NCBI GenBank assembly: GCA_003342895.1
Contig: PTFA01000271.1
Span: 124,409 to 188,408 of the forward strand
Direction of reading: 5' to 3'
Source of the DNA: Casuarius casuarius
Taxonomy: Eukaryota > Chordata > Aves > Casuariiformes > Casuariidae
DNA length: 64,000 nucleotides
This document shows positions 1 through 10,300 of the stretch, in pieces. Position 1 is the stretch's first letter; each line of letters starts with the position of its first letter. The notes beneath the pieces are model-generated. The model searched no databases. It was given only the letters and a program-made list of their open reading frames with translations, and was not told the origin of the DNA. The position numbers and the translations under genes are program-made.

Positions 1-587
1 GAATGACATGTTGCCTTCACTCATGTTGCCTTGTTCATCAGTAAATGTAAAGCAAACTGGTAAAATCAGACCTGCTTGCAGTAATGTTTGTAGCTATCCC
101 ATTCATTCACACACAAACCAAACCCCACTATGCCAGTCCAGCTTTTTTCTTATACCGGAGAGAAAATAAGAGCAGTCAGTCAATTAATATTTCTTTTTCA
201 GCTGTAGGAGAAGCATTTGGATACCATGGAAATGAGGGACAATATGGTGAAAAACTGGTTTAGAGGGAGTTTAAGTTAAATTTAGTCCTGAAAATAGCTT
301 AGCTGTGCTTTGACAGAGGCTTCTGCTTTTTCTATTGCTCCCAGTATGATGTTTAGGATGGATTTCACCCATTTCCAGGAGTGCAGGGGATGTTCTGCCC
401 TTGAGTCAGGTGGGACTAGGGGTTGGCTGTATTGAGCCTGATGTAAGTTTGTGTCACTCTAACAGTGTAGATACCTGTGATTTTATTTTTCCCTGTGGAC
501 ATGGAATAAGTTTTAATCCTGGTTAAAACCTGAATCCCAAATCTGTTTGACTCCTCTTAAAAGGACTCCTCTCTCCTTCTTTTGCAG
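1..587 (+). other. MB21D2: 3' end of MB21D2 intron 1, with splice acceptor
   Basis: No coding signal is visible here. The stretch ends in a pyrimidine-rich tract (571-584) and a CAG acceptor at 585-587, directly before the coding exon. The human MB21D2 gene has one short first coding exon (about 71 codons) and a long second exon. The first exon is not in this window, so it must lie further upstream across a large intron. The acceptor leaves two bases (GC) before the first internal ATG. They complete a glycine codon, which agrees with the Gly-Met-Val junction remembered for the human protein. Confidence 0.8.
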
Positions 588-1852
588 GCATGGTTCAGAA
601 ACTTGACCAGAAGCTGCCTGTAGCCAATGAATACCTGCTACTTTCGGGTGGCGTGCGAGAAGGTGTAGTGGACATTGATCTTGATGAGCTGAATGTTTAT
701 GCACGAGGGACAGACTATGACATGGACTTCACCCTGCTTGTGCCCGCACTGAAGCTGCATGACCGCAACCAACCAGTCACGCTGGACATGCGCCACTCAG
801 CTTTGTGCCACTCCTGGCTGAGCCTTCGGCTTTTTGATGAAGGAACTATCAGCAAGTGGAAGGACTGTTGCACAATCGTGGACCATATCAACGGAGCTAC
901 CAATTATTTCTTCTCTCCAACGAAAGTAGCAGACTGGTTCTATGACTCCATTAGCATTGTCCTCTCCGAGATCCAGAAAAAGCCTCAGCGAGGGATGCCA
1001 AAGGTGGAGAAGGTAGAGAAAAATGGGACTATCATATCCATCATTTTGGGAGTGGGCAGCAGCCGGATGCTGTATGACATTGTTCCTGTGGTGTCCTTCA
1101 AGGGCTGGCCTGCCGTGGCCCAGAGCTGGCTGATGGAAAACCATTTCTGGGATGGGAAGATCACAGAGGAGGAAGTCATAAGTGGGTTTTACTTAGTGCC
1201 TGCATGTTCCTACAAGGGGAAGAAGGACAATGAATGGAGGCTGTCATTTGCCAGAAGTGAAGTGCAGCTGAAAAAGTGCATATCCAGCAGCCTCATGCAA
1301 GCCTATCAGGCCTGCAAAGCTATCATCATCAAACTGCTCTCCCGCCCCAAAGCCATTAGTCCATATCATTTGCGGAGCATGATGCTGTGGGCTTGCGACA
1401 GGCTACCAGCCAACTACTTGGCTCAGGAGGATTACGCTGCTCATTTCCTCCTGGGTCTCATTGATGATCTCCAGCACTGCTTGGTCAACAAGATGTGCCC
1501 TAACTATTTCATCCCTCAGTGCAACATGCTGGAGCACCTCTCTGAAGAAACCGTCATGCTGCATGCGCGGAAGCTGTCCTCGGTCCGATCAGACCCTGCT
1601 GAACACCTTCGAACTGCCATTGAACATGTCAAAGCGGCCAATCGGCTAACGCTAGAGCTCCAACGGCGGGGCAGCACCACCAGCATCCCCTCCCCGCAGT
1701 CAGATGGAGGGGATAACAACCAGCCTGATGACCGATTAGCCAAAAAGTTGCAACAGCTAGTGACTGAAAACCCAGGGAAGTCCATCTCTGTCTTCATTAA
1801 CCCAGATGATGTCACAAGGCCCCACTTCAGAATCGACGATAAATTTTTCTGA
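588..1852 (+). CDS. MB21D2: MB21D2 exon 2: Mab-21 domain-containing protein 2, missing its N-terminal ~71 residues
   Basis: The exon encodes 420 uninterrupted residues from the internal Met at 590 to TGA at 1850-1852. These correspond to residues 72-491 of the 491-residue human protein, and identity looks nearly complete from memory. The ATG at 590 is not the native start; the reading frame enters through the acceptor at 587. The family is the Mab-21/cGAS-like nucleotidyltransferase fold. Numbering from the Met at 590, the acidic pair D42 and D44 lies in TDYDMDF, followed by a hydrophobic LVP strand. D163 lies in MLYDIVPVV before KGWP. These line up with the E, D and D metal-binding residues of cGAS, so the catalytic acidic triad appears present. 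The cGAS zinc cluster (H-x5-CC-x6-C) is not seen. Residue Q240 corresponds to human Q311, a recurrently mutated cancer position, and is wild type here. The C-terminus (PGKSISVFINPDDV...FRIDDKFF) is the typical family end. Biochemical activity of MB21D2 is not established. Confidence 0.97.
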
Positions 1853-2002
1853 GCTTTCATCAATGTTTCTTTGGCATTTTTATTTTGTTTTGTTTTTAAA
1901 AACTCTTAAAGCGTGTAGGTTTTTTTGGTTGATTTTCCTTGATGACTCAGTCTCTTGGTTTTTACATATCCAGCATATATTGGAGCTGTCGAGAACAATA
2001 TG

Positions 2003-2008
2003 AATAAA
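2003..2008 (+). promoter_or_regulatory. MB21D2: Candidate polyadenylation signal AATAAA, proximal
   Basis: A canonical AATAAA lies 151 bases after the MB21D2 stop codon. The downstream sequence is not strongly GT-rich, so it may be a weak or unused proximal site. Confidence 0.45.
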
Positions 2009-2588
2009 TTATAATTCCTGGTTCTGCAGGACAGTGCAGATTTCGAAACAGTATATTATGGTTTCATATGCTGCTTTTGTTTCTTTCGCCCACCCAGCCC
2101 CATTGTCTGTGAGTAGTTTCTAAGGGAGAACACGCACCATAAACACACATACCAGTGTTATATATGATTTTTTTCAAGCTTTCTTAATTTATGTACATTT
2201 TTGGGCCAGTGAATGGAGAACTCACTTTCCATTGCTTAGGAAATTCACTTTTTCTTTCCACGAGCTTCCATCACCCTAAAGAAATGATGAGAGACTCTAG
2301 GCTGGAAAGCACTAGTGGCAATTTGATAAGGCCAAACCCATGGGGCCGAAGCCCTGTTCATCTGTTCTTTACACTTCTCACAGTAGGGGAGAAAGTTGAC
2401 TTTAGAGATGATGATGCAGCTTTTGGGGGGAAGAGTTGTTTTTGTTTTGAACTACTTTTTGAATGTAATTGTTCATAATTGGACCTTGTACAGTCCAGAG
2501 GGTTGTTTCTGCTGCTTTTCCATGCGGAATAAGGTTATGGAATGTTAGTTTTAGTGTGTGTAATTATTCAAAGCCTTATTTAAATTCT

Positions 2589-2594
2589 ATTAAA
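2589..2594 (+). promoter_or_regulatory. MB21D2: Candidate polyadenylation signal ATTAAA, distal
   Basis: This is the common ATTAAA variant, about 740 bases after the stop, with a TG/T-rich element some 65 bases downstream. It would give a longer 3' UTR than the proximal AATAAA. Confidence 0.4.
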
Positions 2595-2620
2595 GAACAT
2601 ACCATTATAAATGTTAATTG

Positions 2621-5600
2621 CACTAATGAAATCGCTGCCATTACCTCAGTCCCACTGTTTGTGTTTTTTTCATGAATTAGCATCTGTTATTAGGTCTCAA
2701 TATTGCAGATTGCTTGAGGCCCTTTGGGTCTCATGGTTTCAGGTGACAATTACTTGATTATCTTTTGTAAAAGACTCTTCCTTGTTAGCCCTATTATGTC
2801 TGAGAAGCCAGATTTTTGCAGTGGCATATTTCTTTGGATGTGTATTGTGTGTTGCAGTGCATATTGCATTAATATGTATTGCATGTTGTTGAAACAGGTT
2901 TACCATTAGATAAGGGTGTAACACTAAAGCAGTGGTATGTGCAAAGTTAATCAGCCAGACCTGGAGCAAAGAAGCTATCTTGCTTCTGTAATGCATGTAT
3001 TAGGCCTGATCCTTTATGGCAGTTACCGTTCCCTTGACTCTTGTGGACTTTCTGACTTACCCTGGGACATATGAGATCTTACTTAGGTCTCATATTTGCA
3101 GAAGTTGTGTTTGTATGTAAACTTGTAGTGCAACAGTAGCCTTGTTCTCTGCAAAACACATACTCTTTCCTTTTGTGTGTAGGATAAGATGTATGGTAAC
3201 AAGGGTTAGTCTGAGCCAAAAATAATTCCAAGAGTTCAAGGATGGAGTGGATTTTTATAGCTGGCTGGCCAGTGACTGATAGTTAGGCCTTAAATCAGCA
3301 ATTTGGGTTTACTGATTATCCCAGAGAAGCTGTTCTGATCCAAACTTGATGCATGTTTTAAAATGTGATTATTAGAGCAGGTCGAAATATTTTTTAAATA
3401 TTTGACAGACAAATGAGGCGCATAGCTGGTAAATTCTAACAGATGAAAGTTGTGTATGAAAAATGTATCACTTTTTTAGCCCAGCCTTTCTGTTAGAGAG
3501 ACTAGGCTGGTGGAGTAACACAGCAGCTTTGGAAACTACATTAGTTAATCAGATGTCAGGGAGGTTTCAATACCTGATTTAGTGCCCAGATGACTTCCTA
3601 AAATGAAACTTTGGCTTCTCCATCTCTTGGGCATATTTGAAAACTTTACCCCAGTTCTGCAGCCAAGGCATTCACATTTACCTGAATGTACAGGTATTCT
3701 CTTACACGAGCCTGAAGAAGCTCTCAGAAGTTGCTGGCTAGATAAAGTGAATGAGGATTTAACTTCAAAGCACAATTGTCTAGTGATCACAAGCCCCAGC
3801 GCAGCTGCAGCTGTGGTCTGGGGAAGGACATGTGTTGACTTCAGTGGAAGCAGAACTGGCTCCTAACGGTGTGGCTATTGCCAAAGATGAGTCTCTATTC
3901 AAACCAGTGTCAGCTGCAGGGGGAGGCAGGAGAGCCGGCTGTGAATCCTCTTCAGAAGTGGCTGGAAAATGGCAATTCATTGAAATGTTTTTTTTCCCAA
4001 GTCCCCGGGACTTTCAGTGATTCATCTGTTGGGAAAAGAGTTTGGGCTACCGGATGAAATTTCCCTTCACCATGCGAGGGAGAGCCGCTCAGCACAAACC
4101 AGCAGTAGCCTGGCAGGCAGAGTGCTTTCCTGGGAGTCCCAGCGTCCATGCCGGTGCTCCTGACCTACGCAGAAACACAGCTCTCGGCCTTCCTCATGCC
4201 AGTTCAACATCCTGAAGACCAGCAGCTTGGCTAGTCCAGGTGTCAAGCTCTGGTGTGTGCTCCTTTTTTTGGTTTTAATTAAAAAATGTTTTAAAAAGTA
4301 TCCATCTTGTTTTTAATGCATTATGAGGAAAATGTGCATGTGTTTGGGGGGAGAGGAGGTTTGGCTTTTTACTGGACTGGAAAGCAGTTTCCCAGGTAGC
4401 TCTGAGAGCACGTAATATCCTTTGACTGGACCCTCAGTCTTCCAAGGAGGCAGAATCCTAATCTCCAGGTGGTTTTGAATCTCTGTCTAGCTTTTGCTGG
4501 TTCACACACTATAGTTCAACTTAAAGAGGCAGGTTGCCAACTCAGAGAGATGGTGTATGCTTTGTATACTGGAGAACACTAAAGGCTTTATTTCCTCCCT
4601 CTCCTACCATCCCCTCTTGCCTTCCAGTGTATGCTGGGACAGACTTTCAAATTGCATTGGTATCTAATGGGATTTCAAAGCACTAGTTTAGGTACCAAAG
4701 ACCTTTTGATTTTTCACTCCAGCCTGCAAGTTTCAAGGGGAGTGTAGTGCTTTTCCTATTGGGGAGTTCTTAAAAATCCTTCACACAAGCGTTTTAGAGT
4801 ACCTGACCCCCTGCGGTTAAAAGGGAAGACTTGGCTGATTTGACAAACATTGGAGGCAGAGGGGTTTTGCTTTAAACTAGCAATGTAGTTGTCTTTCCTT
4901 CAGGCTCCTTCCCTACTGATGTCAAGAAGAGGCAGGTCAGTGCTGTCAGCTCGTTTTTCAATGGGGGCTTCTCTTCTGCACCCGCTGCTAGATGGGGGAT
5001 AACGTGAAGAAAGAAGAAAGGCCATTTTTTTGGCCATTAGCTTTTGCCCATTAGCTATCTCCATGCTGGCTTCTCTCTCTTGACAGTGATGTTGAAAAAG
5101 AATGGGGACAGTTAGTGGGAGACTGGCCACATATGTAACTGTATAGGAGATCTCATGTATGCCTATATAATACTGCCCTCCTATATTGCTAAAGTGGAGG
5201 AGAGTCCCAGCCAAGAAGCTCTTGCCTTGAGGCATCAAAAATGAAGAAGAAGTGCCCTTTAGAGGTTCCACTTTCATTCCTCAGTGTGCCCGTCCGTGAG
5301 TGTCCTGGCTCTTGTCTGACTCTTGGGACAAGCTTTTACCTTTGCTCTTTCCATAAGGCTTCTGACCAGTCGCACAGGAGAGGAGCAGCTGCTTTGACCG
5401 GTTTCTTGTTGCTTCTTCTGGGAGACCCAGTCCTGCCTGGGGGAACATGCGAGCTGCTGCAGAACTGATGGGAATGCCAGCTGGGAGGGGGGGTACTTTA
5501 TCTCTGTGCTGTATTGGGGAGAGAGGATGTTCTGGTAGTCGGAGGACAAGCAGACAACAAATAGCTCTAGAGCTTTGTGAAAGCCTGCAGACTTTCTGCT

Positions 5601-6659
5601 CCTTCAAGCACGTTATGTGATGCCTTGGTCACTTCTGGCTGGCTGTGATAAATAGGTTTCTCCACTTTTTCCTGTACTCCAGCATAGAGAAATGCCTGTG
5701 CTGCAGCCAGAAAACTACAACTGAGCATTAAGAGTTGCTCATTGAAGGAGACTGAGCAAAATTTTGGAGGGGGTTTAAGCGTTCAATACCTGATGCAGGA
5801 GCCAGTCCCAAAAAGTCATTGGAAGAGCTGTTCTTTAGAGATCTGTCTTTTCTGCTGTCCTTCTGCCACTGTGAGAAACTGCTCTTACTTTTGATCTGAG
5901 TTCTTGGACTTTGGCAAACTGCCTTGTTCCAGTGGAGAGCAACCTTGATACGAGATGTAACAGTTCAGGGCTTGACAGGGCATCCAAGCTCTGTGCCCTT
6001 CCACTCCTTAGTCTCTTTATTGAGGATGATATTAACTGTGAGACAGGTTTGTGTCTGCTACAAATACACAGAGATTAGTGACTAATGCACTGAAAAACAG
6101 CAGTCACTCCTGACATAAGTGCCTTCAGCTTTTGTTGGCCAAGGTAATGGGCCATAAGAAATAATCCACAAGTCCCAGTCTGTGGGCACTGAAACAAGTA
6201 TAGAGGATCTGGTTTCACTCAAGATGCCATCTTGGTGCTATTTGCCAAACATACATCAGTAGCAAGCAGCCTGTGATCTATGGATTAAATTGTCTGGTAG
6301 ATCTGGGGACAGAGGTAAGAACAATTACTCATGCCTTAGAATGCCAGATTCCCGAAGGTTGCATTGCTCTGCTCTCTGGAGGGTATGAACGGTGCTTAAA
6401 CCCAGCTCCGCTCAGTCATGTTCTCTGAAAACATTTCTGTACAGAAGGTTTTTTTAGATATCGCACTAATCTGCATACTGTGTAATGATGAATGCTGATG
6501 GTAGCTGAGTAATAAAACCAAAAGCATCCAGGAGATGGTGGTTGAGGCTGGAGAGTCACAGGATAGGGCCCTGTCAAATCCCATTGGGACTTGAAAGTGT
6601 GCTTGACACTGTGCTTTGCTGAATCAAGTTGACTGTGATCAGACCAAAAGTAAGCAGAC
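2621..6659. other. Intergenic DNA after MB21D2, nothing recognised
   Basis: Open reading frames here are short (125 residues or fewer), overlap on both strands, and show no family motif, start context or splice pattern that I recognise. Composition is ordinary. A phrase near 3003-3045 (GGCCTGATCC followed by TTGACTC) vaguely recalls old amniote repeats but is too diverged to call. Confidence 0.6.
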
Positions 6660-6759
6660 TTTTGTCAAGTTTTAATTAACCCATGCATAACATAAGCAGT
6701 ACATGCAAGCAGAGGGAAAGGGGAAGATTTGTTATGCTAATAATTATTTCTCCAAAAAG

Positions 6760-6774
6760 TTTTTTTTTTTTTTT
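6760..6774. repeat. Homopolymer T15
   Basis: Fifteen consecutive T, with no flanking element recognised. Confidence 0.9.
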
Positions 6775-7134
6775 AACATGCATAGTTGGTACCTAGAATT
6801 GATTTAAAAAATTCTGTATGTCTCTTCACACATTCAGCACTGGAAACATTTTGCTGTTTTGTGTTGTATTAAAGCGTGTTTGAAAGGTCACCGGGCAACT
6901 GAGCGCAATAATGTCCAGATTCTCTTGGCGGTGCTCAGTGATTAAAAATATTCAGCATGCAAATAGCTTACTTTTAACTTCAGCAAGTACATCATCTCCC
7001 TCCTGACAGCCTTGCTTGGGGTGAGCTAATGGACTCTTAACATTATCATGCAACTTACAAAGTTACTGCCTCTAATAGCTTCTGATTGAGCTCGCCAGAA
7101 ATGAAAACAATCATGATGGGGCAAAGGCTAAACC

Positions 7135-7145
7135 GGGGGGGGGGG
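7135..7145. repeat. Homopolymer G11
   Basis: Eleven consecutive G, followed shortly by an A run. Length is likely variable or error-prone in sequencing. Confidence 0.9.
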
Positions 7146-7310
7146 CAGCAAAAAAAAGCAGATGTTAAAAAGCTGCTGTGCCAAGAGCCTCTTGCTGACA
7201 TATTTTGTGTTTAGAGAAATTCAGCTTTATATTTAGCACACTTTGGCTTTTGAGAACTGTCTGTCAAATGCAGACCAATTTATTTCCTCTGAATACTTTT
7301 AGAATAGTAA

Positions 7311-10300
7311 TAAAATAGCCCTCCATCCCTTCTCCTCCACCTCCTCCCCCCATTTGTAATCTATTATTTTAGGGCTGTTCTAAGGAACTATTGTGTTTTC
7401 CTATTATTATTGTCCCTGGCTCAGCACCATGCTTCTGGCTGAGAAAACTGAAGCTGAATGTAGGCTTTTGGGGGTTGGTTTTATCTTACTGACTTTCTAT
7501 GGTAGAGGAACACACTCACTCTCCAGACAGCTGATTTGCTGAGCAGAAAGATGTGAGTGAATATGGGGGTCATCAGGCTCTGTTTATACTGACTTGGCCC
7601 TGTTTCTCCCCTGCAGTTTTTGTGAGCTAGAGGAATAATGAATGTGCTTCTGGAAGATGTCACTGAGGTCTTGCTAAGCACAGAGAAGCCATTTGAAGAC
7701 ATGCTATGTGATTCTGAGGTCTTAAGCAAGCTCTTGGGCAAGGTGGAAGTTTAGCCCAGCAGCCACTTTTCTGCCTGATTCTCATTCCTACCAACACCTG
7801 TTTTAGCTTTCTTTTGGGGAGGTGGAGAGGAGAGTGGTGAGCTGATTTTGTCTGCAACAGCAGGTGCAAATCATAGCTCTGACTTAGGAGTTAGATACTT
7901 TAATTCTTAACGGCTCTGTTTGTCTCTAAGGCTGCTTCTTGCTCTACGGCCTGTCATGACATCGGCAGGACAGGGAGTGGATTTCATGATATGTTTAACC
8001 AATTCACAACAGAACTGTGAGCCTGAAAGAATGGGCTTCTCTCACAAAAGACTAATGACCTTATGTCCTTCTCCTGTCTCCTGTGTGAGGAGGTTCATGC
8101 ACACACTGTGTTGACAGTCACCTCTAATGGCTTCAGTTGATTAGTGAATAAAGACCAAGGTGCTTTTGTGCAAACCAGCCAGCTCCCCGTCCTGGCCTTG
8201 GGCCTCCTTTACAGGGCAAGGGCCATTCCTATCTAAAGGCAGTGCTCTCAGGGAGCCCACTGCAGTCGAACCTGTCTCTCCAACAGTGTGGCTTGTGTAG
8301 TGACCAGGAGAAGACAGCATGGCTAGTGCTACCATAAGGGCACCCTTGTGTCTAGAAGCTCATGAGTATCACGCAGCAGCCAGTGTCCCCAAAAGGTGCT
8401 GGGGCTGCATGGCTTCCTGCACCCACGGGCAGGGAGACCAGGACTTATGTAAGTGGTCAGGGCATGCGAGGCCCTTCATCGTACCTTACAACTACTTTTC
8501 ATCCATGTAAACTAATGCAGAAGAGTCAGGGCAGTGAGGAACCAGGACCAGAAACACTGTCTCTGGGAAGGCATATTTCCCCTCTAAATCCCATGCTGTT
8601 TGGTACACACATATTCAACTATGATTGCCCTGTGAGGATCCTCCAAATCTTCCTCAACTGTTAATTATCGATACAGGCCTCAGAAGAGCCATTTCAATCA
8701 TTGACTTCAGCCACCACTACAATTACAGGCACCTATGCTAGATGTTTAGGATCCAGAGACTGTCTATGCTGCCCATCCTGCTTCTTGATGCCCTATAACA
8801 GGCAAAAGGTGTCTAACACAAAAAAAATGAAAGCTGAAATATCCATTTAGCTTCTCTCAAAGGTTCCCTCAAAGATCCTCTCTATTTGCCAGTGGTTATG
8901 ACTAGGTTTGGATGATGTACACAGTGCTACATTCATTACATTACTTTGCTGACCACTGGTGGCAAAACTGGGATTGGTGAGGGCTGTCTTTCAGGACTGC
9001 TGTGAGATTTAAATGTCACATTGCTCAATACCTGAACCGTCTGCACTAACATCATCTCTGCTGCTAATGCAAATGGAGGGAGCAACAGTGGAAGTTGTTA
9101 GCGAAAGCCTGCAGAAGAAGCATGAGCCAATCAGTTAAAGGAAAATCTAGAAACTGAACCCAATGGTCCTGAATACCTCCAGCCCGTTCTGACTATAGGA
9201 CTGATAAGATTGTCATGGCATATGTCATCAGGTTAGTTCCTTACTTGTTCTTTCTCCAAGGCATGGCTCTATTCCCCATCAAAACCTGTGCTGAAGGTAT
9301 TGAGTGTGCAGCCCAGCCCAGCAGGAGGAACTGAGAGCAATGGTTGCTGAACTGGTCCCTCTAGTCTGTTTCTCTGTCAGACCAGGTCTGCACCATGTAG
9401 GAACACTGAAAGGACCAAAAGGATCTTTAAATAAACTCTCTAGAGGTGTTCTGCTACATGGTAATGAACTAGTAAGAAATGAAAGGAGCTGGATAAATGC
9501 CTTGCCATATTTTGTTATAATCATCTAGATCAACCTCATCATCTGTGTCATCTGTCTCTCCAGTTTATTTGCAGAGAGGCAAGCATCATGGTGACTGTGC
9601 AAAAAGGGAAGAGAGATGCAAGTTCATGTGAGTTGGAGTAAATTATTCAGAGGAACCAGCTTGCCGTTCTGATGCACAGTGCTACCCAGGGCTGCCAGGG
9701 CGCAGTGGCATGGCATGCACAGAAATCATGATCTCCCAAGTAAAAGTAAGCTATGGAGACAGCTGAGTGAATCCTCCAGTCTGTTAACTTTCCAGCACAT
9801 TTAACAGGCCGAAACTCAGCGGTGTGACTGTCAAGGCCAGGAGTGAGGCCACAAGTTGTGGGTGCGGTGTAAGTACATGGACAGCGGGTACTTCTTCAGG
9901 CTGGAGGGCTCTTCATCTGGTGCTGCTTGAACCTGGGCACACAGGTAGCTGATGCTGCATTACTGTAAACAGCTGTGGAACTCATTTAATGTGTCAGTGC
10001 TTGAGTTTGAAAGCTATTTCTGAATGGCAGCTCAGGAAATAAATTGCCACAAAAAATGAATATTTAGGGTGCTTTCTGGAGAAGAGAGATGTGATCAAAG
10101 TAAGTCAACAGCCTGCTTTTCCTCTTTATGGCTTACCATGCTCTGTGGCTGAAAAGAATCCGTATCTTACCCTGATATCATTGGGAACAGGAGTAGACTA
10201 ATGTATGCGCCAGCTGATGGGTTTTTAACAAAGGCTGCAGCTTTATGAGTGAATTATGCTAAATACTGAAACATAATAGACATGGGTGTTCTTCCAGGCT

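Larger units (their letters stand above)
1853..2620 (+). other. MB21D2: MB21D2 3' untranslated region (end approximate)
   Basis: The sequence directly downstream of the stop is AT-rich and unique. It has T-rich stretches typical of vertebrate 3' UTRs and contains two candidate polyadenylation hexamers (2003-2008 and 2589-2594). The second is followed about 65 bases later by a TG/T-rich stretch near 2657-2672. The end is inferred from these signals only. The human transcript has a comparable 3' UTR in its terminal exon, but I cannot fix the true cleavage site from sequence alone. Confidence 0.55.
6660..7310. promoter_or_regulatory. Candidate conserved non-coding element (enhancer-like)
   Basis: This AT-rich block carries dense homeodomain and POU-like words: TAATTA-type cores near 6740, ATGCAAAT around 6957-6964, and TTAAC and TAAT cores. 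It also has isolated CpGs in a CpG-poor neighbourhood (CACCGGGCAAC and GAGCGCAATAATG near 6890-6915). It has no reading frame. That texture is typical of deeply conserved non-coding elements, which are common around FGF12. Conservation itself cannot be seen from one sequence. It also contains a T15 run (6760-6774) and a G11 run (7135-7145). Confidence 0.35.

Noticed and set aside
513..1863. Minus-strand and out-of-frame ORFs over the MB21D2 exon
   Set aside because: Shadows of the real coding frame.
3000..3060. GGCCTGATCC...TTGACTC resembling a common sauropsid repeat
   Set aside because: Too short and diverged to separate from chance.
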